From NCBI GenBank assembly GCA_014529385.2, contig CM043958.1, positions 120,321,518-120,385,517 of the forward strand: DNA of 64,000 nt. The letters are read 5' to 3'. This DNA is from Adiantum capillus-veneris. Its lineage: Eukaryota; Streptophyta; Polypodiopsida; Polypodiales; Pteridaceae. Position 1 is the first letter of the stretch. Each line of letters opens with the position of its first letter. The position numbers and the translations under genes were made by a program. The notes below the pieces were generated by a model. That model worked only from the letters and a program-made list of their open reading frames with translations. It made no database searches and was not told the DNA's origin. Of the stretch, positions 42,301 through 52,772 are shown one piece after another.

Positions 42301-43749
42301 ACCCCTGTCACCAGGAGGTGTATTTTTCCTGTTGCTTTCCGTAAATAAGTATTAGATATATTTATTTTATTTTTACTTGTTTGTCCCGGAACCCTTGAAA
42401 AGGTGCAAGTGGACATTGCATGGCCAGTGTGAAACGGCTGCAGCCAAATGGGTTTCTCACATCGGGGATCTAGGTCGGTCAGACAGGGACTGCCCGGGCC
42501 AGTTAGCACTGAATTCTGATGAGTATGGAAGCTCGTGTGTGCCAAACTGGAATTTGGGCCACTCGTCAAGTCACTGCAACTTTATAAGTTGAAAGGGGCC
42601 AGTAAATTAACCCACATTGTAGATGTTGGTCAAATGGTGGTCTTCAATGATGGTCAGGAGACCGATAGGGACGCCATGGAAGCATCTCCTAAAATTTAGG
42701 GAACTGCTATTTTTGACCGGAAAATGTGTTCGCGTCATTAGCTCTGGAATGACAAGGGGAACATTTTATTGCTCTGCTGCCAAGTCAACTGACGCACTAG
42801 TTGAGATATTTTTAGCAGGGAAAGCCCAAACTCGGAAACTGGGCGACGTGTCAGCCTGTGAGCGATTCTGCCACTCTGAGAGGCAAAAACGAGCTGCATA
42901 TCAACAAAGGGGGCGCCATTTTCAGCCTCAGGTGGATTGTAGCAGATACAAAAGCTATGGAATGCTTACCTTGCCCTCTATGCACAGTATGGTTACGGGA
43001 GTGATGCCCCGCACGCTACATACTGCTCTCTTTCTCCCCTACGTACAGTATGTTATGCCCCACTAGTGGGCTTCTCATTTGACCTATGTACAACTGTGGG
43101 GAAATATGCTTTCATGCTGAGGCAAGAGCCTCTTTGCACAGGAACCTGTGTAGCTAGCTGCTGCACCAAAGCAGGTCCACGAGAGGGTGATAACCTCTCG
43201 ATTGCGCAGTAAATTCAGCACTGTTTGCTTGCTGTTTTTACTCTGTTTTGAGACTGTTTTGTGCCCGGGATGCTTCCAGAATCAAGGGGCACCAAGCCCA
43301 AGGTGCAGGGAACAGTGTAGGGACCGTCGTGTGCCCAAATCAGGTCAAAAACAGGACTGAACCAGAAATTACAGCGACCTGGAATTTACTGTTTTGTGCT
43401 CCCAACTGAGGGATAACGCCAGTGGGATAGAGTTTTGAGCTTGGAAACTGATTTGGATTAATTTCGGTACCGTTATGTTGCCGAAATTCTGCCGAATCTG
43501 GAGCGTACTAGCTGGATGCAGGTGTTATCTTCCAAGGACTCTCTTTTTGTAATTCTTGCTCTCTAAATTAAAGAAATACCGAAAGGGGCGCCAGTCTTTG
43601 GGGCCTACAGGGTGTCGGTCTCCTGTGCGTAGTGACATTCTAGTCGCTGGACGCAACTGTGTTCTCTTCCCTTCTCAGTGCTCTGTGTAAAGTTAACAGG
43701 TAATTGAAATAGTACCGCCCTCTACGTTGTATAGGCCGGTTATAACCCC
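42301..43749. repeat. TSD ACCCC around the solo LTR
   Basis: ACCCC at 42301-42305 and at 43745-43749 brackets the insertion in the LINE. The minus-strand LINE at 7.9-8.0 kb shows the uninterrupted arrangement. Confidence 0.65.
42306..43744 (+). mobile_element. Solo LTR inserted in the LINE
   Basis: 1,439 bp starting TGTCACCAGG and ending GGCCGGTTATA, without primer site, purine tract or coding region. It shares with the chromovirus B LTR its TGTCAC start and the block AAATACCGAAAGGGGCG..CAGTCTTTGG (about 43573-43602 versus 26323-26352), at the same relative position in the 3' part. It therefore probably belongs to a related chromovirus family and remains after LTR-LTR recombination. The final TA instead of CA suggests mutation or a slightly wrong border. 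Confidence 0.65.
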
Positions 43750-43793
43750 CTTCGAGATCCTACAGAGCCATGCCCACCTAGCTTACCACTGAG

Positions 43794-44847
43794 ATGGTAA
43801 AGAGAGCCATTGATAGGATGAGGACCAACAGGGCATATGATCATGATGGTCTAGTAGCAGAGCACTTTATACATGCTAGAGATATGCTGGTAGAGGTTCT
43901 TGCAGTGTTGTTCAATCGTGCCATCTGTGAGGGGTTACCTGAGACTTGGAGGTTGTCTACTATTGTGCCTATCTTCAAGACAGGTGATCCTACAGAGCCT
44001 AGGAATTACTGCACTATTATGGTTGGGCACACATTGGCGTGGTTGTATGCATCCATTCTTGAGCAGCTGTTGAGTAATTGGACAGAGGGTGAGGGTGTAC
44101 GAGCAAAGGGCCAAGCCGGTTTTAGGTTTCTCTACTCTTGATCATATTCTGACACTCAAAGCCATCATTGAGGAGGGCATGTCACATGGGAGACGGATTT
44201 ATTGTAGCTTTATGGATTTCCGCAAATCATTTAACATGGTACCGAGAGCTCGATTGATGCGTAGATTGTAGGAGATGGGGATGCCCATGGTGTTGATTTG
44301 GGGGGTTATGGCTCTATACAGATCACTGATGGGACATGTACGCACCCTGGAGGGGATATTTGATTTAGTTCACTCCACCATTAGGGTGAAACAGGGTTGC
44401 CCATTGTCTCCTACTCTATTTGGTATGTATGTTGATGAGGTGTCTGATTACATTGACAGAGAGGGTGATAGAGGTGCCCAGCTGGCAAGGACGTGGATCC
44501 CATTGTTGTTATATGTTGATGATATTGTGTTGATCTCTGACTCACCAGAGGGTATCCAGCGACTGTTGGATGCATTACACAGTTTTGCAGAGGATAGTGG
44601 ATTGTCTGTAAACCTTGGTAAAACCAAGGTTATGGTGTTTAACACCACACCACAGTGGATCAGGAGATCAGCACCGACTTTCACATATGGTCAGAAGATT
44701 GTAGAGTATACAGATGCATACACTTACCTTGGGATTGTCTTCATTGGGCTGAGGTTTTCTTTGGGGAGAGCAGCAGAGACTAGACTGACTAGAGCTTATG
44801 CGGCCTTGGGAGGCTCGGAGAGGATGTGTTCGCAGGTTCAGTTCTAG
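43794..44847 (+). pseudogene. LINE reverse transcriptase
   Basis: Frames 43794-44141, 44089-44271 and 44275-44847 together give the ordered RT blocks: H-D-G-L-V-A-E-H-F, S-T-I-V-P-I-F-K-T-G-D-P, F-S-T-L-D-H-I-L-T-L, D-F-R-K-S-F-N-M-V-P, K-Q-G-C-P-L-S-P, the intact catalytic box Y-V-D-D (44512-44523), and L-G-K-T-K-V-M-V-F. A shift near 44125 and a TAG at 44269-44271 break the frame. Confidence 0.85.
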
Positions 44848-44895
44848 GAACCTTGGACAAAGTTATGGCTCTTTGATACTTTAGTAGCCTCAGCT

Positions 44896-45785
44896 ATGTT
44901 GTATGCGGTGCAGATATGGGGATCTTCTGTAGGCCAAGATGGTTGGAGACGTATGGAGAGGCCCTTGGTATCTATAATCTCTCGACTGACCAGAGCCAAG
45001 GCCTCCGTACCCCACGCTATCATTCGAGCAGTGCTAGCTGCCCCTCCTATGAAGATTGAGGCGCTTACCGGATCAGTCTCCTTTGTGCACAGCTTGTGGG
45101 ATACTACTAGAGACAGATATGCTAGACTAGCCTTGGCCCTCGAGTCTGGCAGACAATTAGCTCTTCAGGGGGACACTTCATGTTGGTATGCACAGATGAC
45201 ATCATGGTTTCAGAGGCATGGCTTCACCATGGACAGGCTGCCCCTTTCTAGTACTCTCTTCAGACACCCTCGATGTCTCTTACACGGGTGGAGATTACTA
45301 GACTTAGTCGTCAAGACCTAATGCAGCTGGATACCAGGAGGATGTGGATAGAGCCACCACAGAAGTTGGGCACGAAGATGGCTTTCTATAGAGAGCATCT
45401 TCTCCACCTCACAGGAGATGGGTTTGTGATTCGACCCAGCTACATGGATACACATATGTCTCATGGTTTGCGGTGTGCCATTGGTCAGATACACACATCC
45501 TCACATCAGCTGGAGATCGAGACTGGTAGATCCAGAGGGATACCAGCCGACAACAAGATATGCCGCTTATGCAAGCTAGAGCTAGAGACAGAGCTACATT
45601 ATATATGTCATTGCACAGTGTACTATGAGATTCGGGGCCGTTTCCACTGCTTATTCAGAGAGGGTTTCTGTCCTTTCTCTAGGGTCATGAGTTATGAGGA
45701 TCAGAGATGTCTTGGGCTATATCTACTTGAGTTACACAAATATATGGACACTTTATTGGGGAGAGCTAGAGAGAGACAGTCCTAG
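44896..45785 (+). pseudogene. LINE ORF2 C-terminal domain with zinc motif
   Basis: Frames 44896-45321 and 45273-45785 follow the RT (M-L-Y-A-V-Q-I-W-G; S-H-G-L-R-C-A-I-G-Q-I). They include C-R-L-C-K-L-E-L-E-T-E-L-H-Y-I-C-H-C (about 45560-45613), the C-x2-C...H-x3-C motif of LINE RTs. After 45785 lies the 3' UTR with the family tail. Confidence 0.8.
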
Positions 45786-46141
45786 AGACGGCTTACAGAT
45801 TTCTTTTCACTAGATATGGGACAGCTTGAGGAGCAGCCATCACTGCAAAGCTCGGCCCACACTCATTTGACCACTACCGGCACTTTCATCGATCGAGCAC
45901 CGGAGCTAGGGAGATCCAGACGGCCACGATTGAGGAGAGGGGCTACACAGCATCGACGAAGACTACAACAGAGGATTCGAGCCATACTCTCTCGACATCC
46001 AGAGTGCATATGAGGATGGATTCTAGTAGTAGTAGTCTTTTTGTACCCAGACATGGTATCAAATTCACAATTTTGGAACAGTTTGGCCTTCATAGGTCAT
46101 TTTGGCCTTTTGAAGACGTTAATATAACATTTCATTTCATT

Positions 46142-46145
<4 letters not shown>

Positions 46146-46204
<59 letters not shown>

Positions 46205-46205
46205 A

Positions 46206-46271
<66 letters not shown>
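46146..46271 (+). repeat. (TC)n(CA)n(GA)n compound microsatellite
   Basis: TC tract 46146-46180, CA tract 46181-46207, GA tract 46209-46271. It separates the longest LINE's tail from LINE piece 2. Confidence 0.95.
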
Positions 46272-46274
<3 letters not shown>

Positions 46275-47194
46275 TTCTATAAAGAGCATCTTCTCCAACT
46301 CACGGAGGATGGCTTTGTGACTAGGCCCTGATACATGGACACACACTTATGATGGGATACAGTGTGCTATTGGTAAGAAACGCACATCTTCGCATTAGCT
46401 TTAGGTTGAGACTAGTTAGATTTGGAGGAGTACCAAGAGAGGCCAGGATATGTCGCTTATGCTATTTAGAGCCAGCGACAAATCTGCACTACATGTGTCA
46501 TTGCCCAGTATAGTATGAGATATGTGACCGCTTTCATTGCTTGTTTAGAGAGGGTTTTGGACCACTTTCTAGAGTCATGAGATACCAGGACCAAAGATGT
46601 CTTGGATTGTTTTTACTAGAGTTGCGTAGACACAAAGAGAACCTGCTGAGGAGATTAGGGGAGAGCCAGCCTCAGAGGTACATGACAGATTTCTTTAGAC
46701 CAGCCATTCGAGAGCCTACGAAGCAGCTTTCACAGTAGAGCTCAGATCTCACCCACACCAGAGGCACGTTGATTGATTGAGCGATTTGAGCTAGGGAGAT
46801 TCAGACGCCCACGATTGTGAGGAGCTTCGCAGCATCGACGAAGGTTGCAACAGAGGATCCAGACCATTCTAGCTCGGCATGTGAGATGACTCATCATGGA
46901 GGATAGATCCGCCAACGACCGACGATGGATATCCTAGGACTTGATGGTCACACATTATCCACTCACCTGCATTGAGGTTGCATTAATCATTGTATTAGCT
47001 GTTACTTATATCCTACACAGTTCCAGTTAGTTGTTTAGCTCACTTCCAGCAGTTTAGGATGTTACAATATCTTTTTCAGTACCCTTTCTTTTAGTACCAT
47101 TTAATCTTTTCTTTTCGGTACTCAGGCTTTGTATCAGATTCACCTCTTTGTAACTTTTTGGTCTCATAGGTCACTTTGGCCTTTCGAAGACGTT
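46272..47194 (+). mobile_element. 5'-truncated LINE piece 2
   Basis: It starts directly after (GA)n in the ORF2 C-terminus (homologous to 45390 onward), with degenerate C-R-L-C-Y-L-E-P-A-T and F-R-E-G-F-G-P-L-S-R-V-M-R-Y (46541-46738). It ends within the tail at ...CTTTCGAAGACGTT (47194) without the CATTTC repeats. Confidence 0.75.
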
Positions 47195-48144
47195 ATGGTG
47201 TTCAACATCATAGCACAGTGGGTCAGGTGATCTGCACTGACCTTCACATATGGTCAACAGACGATTGAATATAATGACTCATACACTTATCTGGGAGTGG
47301 TCTTTAGTGGTCCAAAGTTCTCCTTCAAGAGAGCAATAGAGGCTAGACTGACGATAGCATATGCAGCTTTGGGAAATATGGAGAGGATGTGTTCGCAAAT
47401 TCAGTTTCATGAACCTTGAAAGCTTTGCCTTTTTGACACTTTGGTTACCTCAGCTATGCTTTATGGGGTGCAGCTATGGGGACCATCAGTAGAACATCAT
47501 AGTGGACTTGGCAGTAATGATGGATGGAGATACATGGAGAAGCCTTTGGTCTCTATGATTTTCGAGATGATTAGGGCCAAGGCCTCTGTACCTCATGAGA
47601 TTATTCGTGTAGAGTTTACTGCTCCCCTGCTGGTCATAGAGGCACTTATCAGATCCGTCTCTTTTATTCACAGTACCTCAGATCCCCCAAAGATAGATAT
47701 GCTCGCCTAGCCTTGGAGTCTATTGATAGTTTGCCTCACAGGAAGACACATCTTGTTGGTGTGCACAAATGAAATCATGGTCTCAGCTACATGGTTTTAG
47801 TATGGACAGACTACCCCCTTTCCAGTACTTGCTGGATGCACCCTCCTTGTCCCTCACACGGACCAAGATTACCCACCTCATCAGACAAGATTTGATCCAG
47901 CTAGACACCAGGAGGACATTGATAGAGCTGACATGACAGCTTGGCACAAAGATGGCTTTCTACATGGAACATCTTCTCTAGCTCACATAGGAAGGATATG
48001 TGATCAATCCTGCCTATATGGACACTCATTTATCCCATGGGATACGATGTGCTGTTGATCATATACGCACATCATCACATCAGTTAGAGATTGAGACTGG
48101 CGAATTTAGGAGAATACCAGTAGAGGCCAGGATTTTCCATTTGC

Positions 48145-48146
<2 letters not shown>
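47195..48146 (+). mobile_element. LINE piece 3, truncated at both ends
   Basis: It begins in the RT at the M-V-F-N motif (homologous to 44631 onward), contains Y-T-Y-L-G-V-V-F and M-L-Y-G-V-Q-L-W-G-P and the C-terminal domain, and stops inside the zinc region at R-I-F-H-L-R, where a (GA)n tract begins. It joins piece 2 with no spacer. Confidence 0.75.

Positions 48147-48235
<89 letters not shown>
48147..48235 (+). repeat. (GA)44 microsatellite
   Basis: Perfect tract of about 89 bases that replaces the rest of LINE piece 3. Confidence 0.95.
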
Positions 48236-48241
<6 letters not shown>

Positions 48242-48586
48242 CGTCTATGTCAGGCCGAAATCGGCCTATGAGACAAATTAAATATACATGGTGTATATGT
48301 CATCCGTCTATTGGAAAGACAAATGAAATAGAACTCATACAAAACTGAACTGAACTGGAAATAAGTAGTGATGTACTGGAGATGGTGGTGGTGATATATC
48401 CAAGGGATATCTGAGGGGGGATGGAGCTCTATCTCTTATGCATGTCTATATGCTCAGGGTAGTACAATCATGAGAGTGCATCAAGCTATCTAGCTCCATC
48501 CTGTACTAATGGGGGGGTGTAATATGTGGTACATGGGCGGGTCTGGTGCCAGGGCTACCCAGATGAAAGCTGTAGGGTCGGCCCTC
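48236..48586. other. Unassigned sequence, possible minus-strand coding remnant
   Basis: Together with 49018-49345 it reads on the minus strand as a broken, once continuous coding-like stretch (for example R-Q-L-Q-L-I-D-F-F-Q-R-V-T-A and H-H-R-Q-I-K-E-I-R-A-Q-E-H-H-A), split by the hAT-like element. I do not recognise the family. Confidence 0.3.
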
Positions 48587-48594
48587 ATCTGAGC

Positions 48595-49009
48595 CATAGT
48601 TATCCGGAACGGGAATAGGAACCGGGAACGGGAGGGTCCGGAACGGGACGGGAACGGGGAGGAGGGGGGCCCGGAACGGTCGCCTAAAGTAAGGCTTGAA
48701 TTACCTCCATTCAGCTTAGTCCCAAATCAACTCCTAAACAACCCCAAATCTGTCCCCAAACCTGCCCTCAAACTGCCCCAAATATGTCCCCCCCAAACAG
48801 CCCCAAATCTGCCCCCCAAATGCCTACTTTTGCCCGTTCCGCCATTCCGCCTCGCGTTCCGCCATGTTCCCCGCGTTCTGGAACACCGTTCCGGTTACAC
48901 CCTGTTTCGGAACGGTGTTCCGTTCCCGACTCCGTTTTGGGAACGAGACTCGTCCGGAACGCCGTTTCGGAACGTTTGGGCTGTGTTCCGCCCATTCCCT
49001 GTTACACTG
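48595..49009. mobile_element. Non-autonomous hAT-like miniature element 2
   Basis: 415 bp flanked by a perfect 8-bp duplication ATCTGAGC (48587-48594 and 49010-49017). The left end is CATAGTTATCCGGAACGGG; the complement of the right end is CAGTGTAACAGGGAATGGG. Subterminal clusters of GGAACGG on the left and both CCGTTCC and GGAACGG on the right mirror the layout of element 1 (3819-4210), whose ends read GAGTGTCAAG and CATAGTTGCC. No transposase gene. Confidence 0.7.
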
Positions 49010-49017
49010 ATCTGAGC

Positions 49018-49345
49018 CACTCGCTCCTCAGTGGCATGGTGCTCTTGGGCCCGGATCTCCTTAATCTGTCGGTGGTGGAGGCTCACACCCTTGTAGCCAG
49101 TGACTCGTGGTCGTCTTCTAGCTCAGCTCGCCTCGGCATGTGGTAGTGTTACTCCTGTCTGAGTGTCGGACGAGGGGGGGGCTGTAACTCTCTGAAAGAA
49201 GTCTATGAGCTGCAACTGTCTATCCTCTGTCTGTGTAGCTGCGTGTGTCTGTAATAGTGTGTCCTGGTGGCTCTATATCTCTAATAAGAAACGCCCTAGC
49301 TGTCTCTAATCTCGAGAGTCCACGATCTCTCAGGGAGTGGGCTGC
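49018..49345 (-). other. Continuation of the unassigned minus-strand remnant
   Basis: It resumes the sequence interrupted by the hAT-like element and runs up to the next LINE piece. No family recognised. Confidence 0.3.
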
Positions 49346-49869
49346 CATCACATATGTCATTGTTCGGTATACTATGAGATACGAGATCAGGGATGCCTCG
49401 GGTTGTTTTTGCTAGAGGTGTGCAAACAGAGAAAGAGTCTCCTGAGGAGATAAGACAATGGGAGACATTCACTGAGGGTGATCACTGACTTCTTTAGAGC
49501 CGAGTCTAGTATACTAACTGACAGAGCCATTGAGCTTGAAGAGCTAGACGCCCACGTATATGACGGCCACCACCACATCGACGGAGGCTCCATCAAAGGA
49601 TTAGGACTATTCTAGCACATGGGAGACGTCCAATACGACTATTTACAGAGGCGGACATTGATGATGCTCTTCAGCAACTGATGCAATACATTCTCGGACA
49701 ACTCCCCATGCCGGGCATCCTTGGACATTGATGATGATGATCATTTTAGTTTTTACTTCATTTTTATTTTGTACCCAGACATTGTATTAGATCCACCAAG
49801 ATTGTATCAGTTTGGTCTCATAGGTCATTTTGGCCTTTTGAAGACGTTTAATATAACATTTCATTTCAT

Positions 49870-49872
<3 letters not shown>
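49346..49872 (+). mobile_element. 5'-truncated LINE piece 4
   Basis: It starts at the zinc-motif sequence (H-H-I-C-H-C-S-V-Y-Y-E-I), runs through D-Q-G-C-L-G-L-F-L and ends with the family tail and CATTTCATTTCATGTCAT followed by (CT)n(CA)n. Confidence 0.75.
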
Positions 49873-49873
<1 letters not shown>

Positions 49874-49967
<94 letters not shown>

Positions 49968-49988
49968 GCACGCACACACACATACACA
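49874..49988 (+). repeat. (CT)n(CA)n compound microsatellite
   Basis: (CT)n about 49874-49917, (CA)n with a few CG steps to about 49988. It separates LINE pieces 4 and 5. Confidence 0.95.
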
Positions 49989-50019
49989 CCACGCAGATCC
50001 AGCTAGTAGCACTTCTAGA

Positions 50020-50138
50020 TTCATTTTTGTATCTCTTTTTTTTAAACCCAGACATGGTATCAGATACATCAGTCTGTAACGGATTGGTCTCATAGGTCAT
50101 TTTGGCCTTTTGAAGACATTCGTATATCATTTCATTTC

Positions 50139-50140
<2 letters not shown>
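50020..50140 (+). mobile_element. LINE piece 5, 3' UTR only
   Basis: Only the terminal 120 bases of the family: CCCAGACATGGTATCAGAT, TTGGTCTCATAGGTCATTTT and GGCCTTTTGAAGACATTC, then CATTTCATTTC. It is a severely 5'-truncated copy between two CT-containing tracts. Confidence 0.75.

Positions 50141-50205
<65 letters not shown>
50141..50205 (+). repeat. (CT)32 microsatellite
   Basis: Perfect tract between LINE pieces 5 and 6. Confidence 0.95.
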
Positions 50206-50208
<3 letters not shown>

Positions 50209-50950
50209 CAGATACGCACATCCTCACATCAGCTAGAGATCGAGACAGGCAGATTTAGAAGAGTACCTGCTGAGTCCAGGATTTGTCAGGTATGCCAAAT
50301 AGAGCCAGAGACAGAGCTACATTACATATGTCACTGCCCAGTATACTATGAGATATGAGGCCACTTTCACTGTCTATTCAGAGAGGGTTTTGGGCCACTT
50401 TCTAGAGTCATGAGATACCAGGATTAGAGATGCCTCGGATTATACTTACTGGAGATTCGCAAACACAGAGAGGGTCTCTTGAAGAGGGGCACAATGAGAG
50501 AGATCCAGCGATAGCAGAAGATCACAGATTTCTTTCAGTCACAGACAGAGAAGTTCGAGCAGCCCCCACAACATAACAACACCAAAGGCATACTGCTTGA
50601 TCGGGCGATAGAGTTGGGGCGGTTGCGTCGCCCACGGATGAGAGGGCCCTCTCGATATCAACGCAGATTGCGACAGAGGATCCATACCATACTGGCGCGA
50701 CATAGGAGCCGTCCCGGATATTGATGTATATGTATATGATGCCTCGACTGTCAGAGAGCTCCATTGTATCAGCTCACTCTTTGTCTTCCCTTTGTATCAA
50801 CTTTCACCCCACTCCTACCCACTATTTTCTTTTCAGTTCTTTGTACTTTTTGTACCCAGACCTAGTATTAGATTCACCACATGTAACCTTTTGGTCTCAT
50901 AGGTCATTTTGGCCTTTTGAAGACGTTAATATTACATTTCATTTCATTTC
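50206..50950 (+). mobile_element. 5'-truncated LINE piece 6
   Basis: It begins in the ORF2 C-terminus (Q-I-R-T-S-S-H-Q-L-E-I-E-T-G-R-F-R-R), includes the zinc motif C-Q-I-E-P-E-T-E-L-H-Y-I-C-H-C-P and the family tail. It is very similar to piece 1 at 38843-39660 and begins only about 20 bases later in the consensus. Confidence 0.85.
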
Positions 50951-50957
50951 TCTCTCT

Positions 50958-51712
50958 CCACATCGCTATTTGCTATTTCCCTCCTAGTACGTCAGTATGT
51001 GCATCACCTACAGGACAGTCCCCCTTCTTTGTTTTAGATGATGATATATGGGAGTTTTCCAGAGATGGCGACGTTATTATCTTGGGGGATTTCAATGCTA
51101 GGATTGCCCATCACCAGACATTATGCTATGATACCTCAGAGGAGTTGATGCGGAAGCTTGATATTATAGAATTGGGCCTGTCTAGATTATCACAGGATGA
51201 GGAGCACACTGAGTATGGCAGATACTTGATTGATATGGGGACTGCACATGGATTGGCCATTTTGAATTTTTTACAAAGATTCCCTGCAGCTGGTGGTTTT
51301 ACATGCTTTCCACATCGGCATGGCGCTAGTACAGTGGATTATGTTATGACTCCGCCAGGACTCATTCCTTCCTTTCAGGATTTCGTGGTGGGAACTAGGC
51401 CGGTTGGGGTAGCAGTCGATCATGCTATATTGTCTTTCACTCTATCGTTCCAGTTCAACACAGCTCCATTGGGAGAGGCCTCCACACATACTCGGTATAC
51501 CTTCACGAGGGAGACGGATCACGTGTACAGTGATGAGATATACAGGCAGCTATGCACTCAGGAGCCAGGACGACCACTAGATGAGCTCACCCAGATTGTG
51601 ACAGAGACGCTACATGATGCAGCAACAGAGGCATATCCCCATAGCCAGCCTACACACAGACGATCTGGAAGCATGCCTCAGAACAGTTGGTATGATGAGG
51701 AGTGGGTCATTA
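50958..51712 (+). mobile_element. LINE piece 7, endonuclease fragment
   Basis: After a short TCTCTCTC the frame (50917-51726) carries the second half of an APE-type endonuclease: I-L-G-D-F-N-A-R, F-T-C-F-P-H-R-H-G-A-S-T-V-D-Y-V-M, V-A-V-D-H-A-I-L-S-F, then N-S-W-Y-D-E-E. It is uninterrupted, better preserved than the same region of the long copy, and cut at both ends. Confidence 0.8.
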
Positions 51713-52772
51713 TTTTGACATTGTAAAATACCTTCAAAGAATCATTTTGCACCACTACATGCATTTAGGAATTGCACAGCCTAATATATGTATACATTCT
51801 GCAAGGAAACGAAAGGTTAACCAACTTGTGGCAGACAAAGGTTGTTTTGCCTAGAATATCCACATGCGATGTAACAAGGTCATGACTCAAATGGAGTTTT
51901 AAAACAAGATAGAGACCATCTACAAACTAAACTAAGTCTTTCGAAAACAAAAGAAGTCATGAGGCTCTTCAACAAAGGGACCCATTTACAAAATAAAAAG
52001 TTGGGTTCGAAAATACACACTCCTTCCTCCTTGTTCTTTTAGGCATGTTTTAACATGCCAAAAACTGCAGTATCACTTTCACGAGTAAGACACTCACTTT
52101 TAGCAATAGTTACACACATAAGGTGTACATTCTAGTGACATGAACGTTCTTTGCAAGCAAAATCATGCAGCAGAAAACGGACTATCTTCATATTCAAGAG
52201 TTCAAGAAGTTCATGCTGATTTTACTAGTAGTAGTAGGTGATATAACCAAGATCCTTGAAGAAAAAAAGCCAACATATGCTCTTGAGTGAGTCTGTGCAC
52301 ACATGTTGCACTTAAGAGTAGGCTTCCTTGCAGGTAAGTTCACACTATGTATGCCAACATATTATCAATTAAAATTTAGAGCATCTTTCAAGCACAATGG
52401 CTGTTTGATGCAACGCAAACTATCATGTGCTACTATACTAGAATAAATAGGAAATGCTCATTGATGAGACAACATAAAAAACGACATATTCTACATACTC
52501 AATCAAGTCTACAAGAAGCCACTTGGAGCATGTGGCATAGAAAGCTTGAAAGTACAAGTGGTATGCACTTTAGGCTGCATCATCACCATTGTCACTGCCA
52601 GAACTAGCATTGCCATTGTCAGCCACATCTGCCGTACTGGCTCTGCTGTGCACAACCTCCATTGTGCTTTTGTGATCATTGAGATGCAAGTGCCAACCCT
52701 CTCTTTTTGCTGACAACCCTCTGAAGAAGTTGCTTCACTAGGAGGAGTAAAAGAGAGTAGTGTATGGCTACC
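51713..52772. other. No gene recognised
   Basis: About 1 kb of AT-rich sequence downstream of the LINE array. A near-palindrome GGCATGTTTTAACATGCC lies at 52042-52059 and recurs in shorter form at 54959-54975 with similar CT-rich sequence before it. Confidence 0.4.

Larger units (their letters stand above)
40050..46145 (+). mobile_element. Longest LINE copy (ORF1 + ORF2), interrupted by a solo LTR
   Basis: Within 6.1 kb it shows ORF1 (40051-40949), endonuclease (40981-42187), reverse transcriptase (43794-44847), a C-terminal domain with zinc motif (44896-45785) and the family 3' tail (to about 46145), all on the plus strand. A 1,439-bp solo LTR splits the linker between endonuclease and RT at 42306. 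Frameshifts and stops occur in every part. It begins and ends in (CT)n tracts. Confidence 0.85.

Noticed and set aside
46004-46282. Open frames rich in S-L, T-H and R-E repeats over CT/CA/GA tracts (also 48000-48348, 49861-50130, 62469-62909)
   Set aside because: These are translations of dinucleotide repeats, open only because such repeats lack stop codons.
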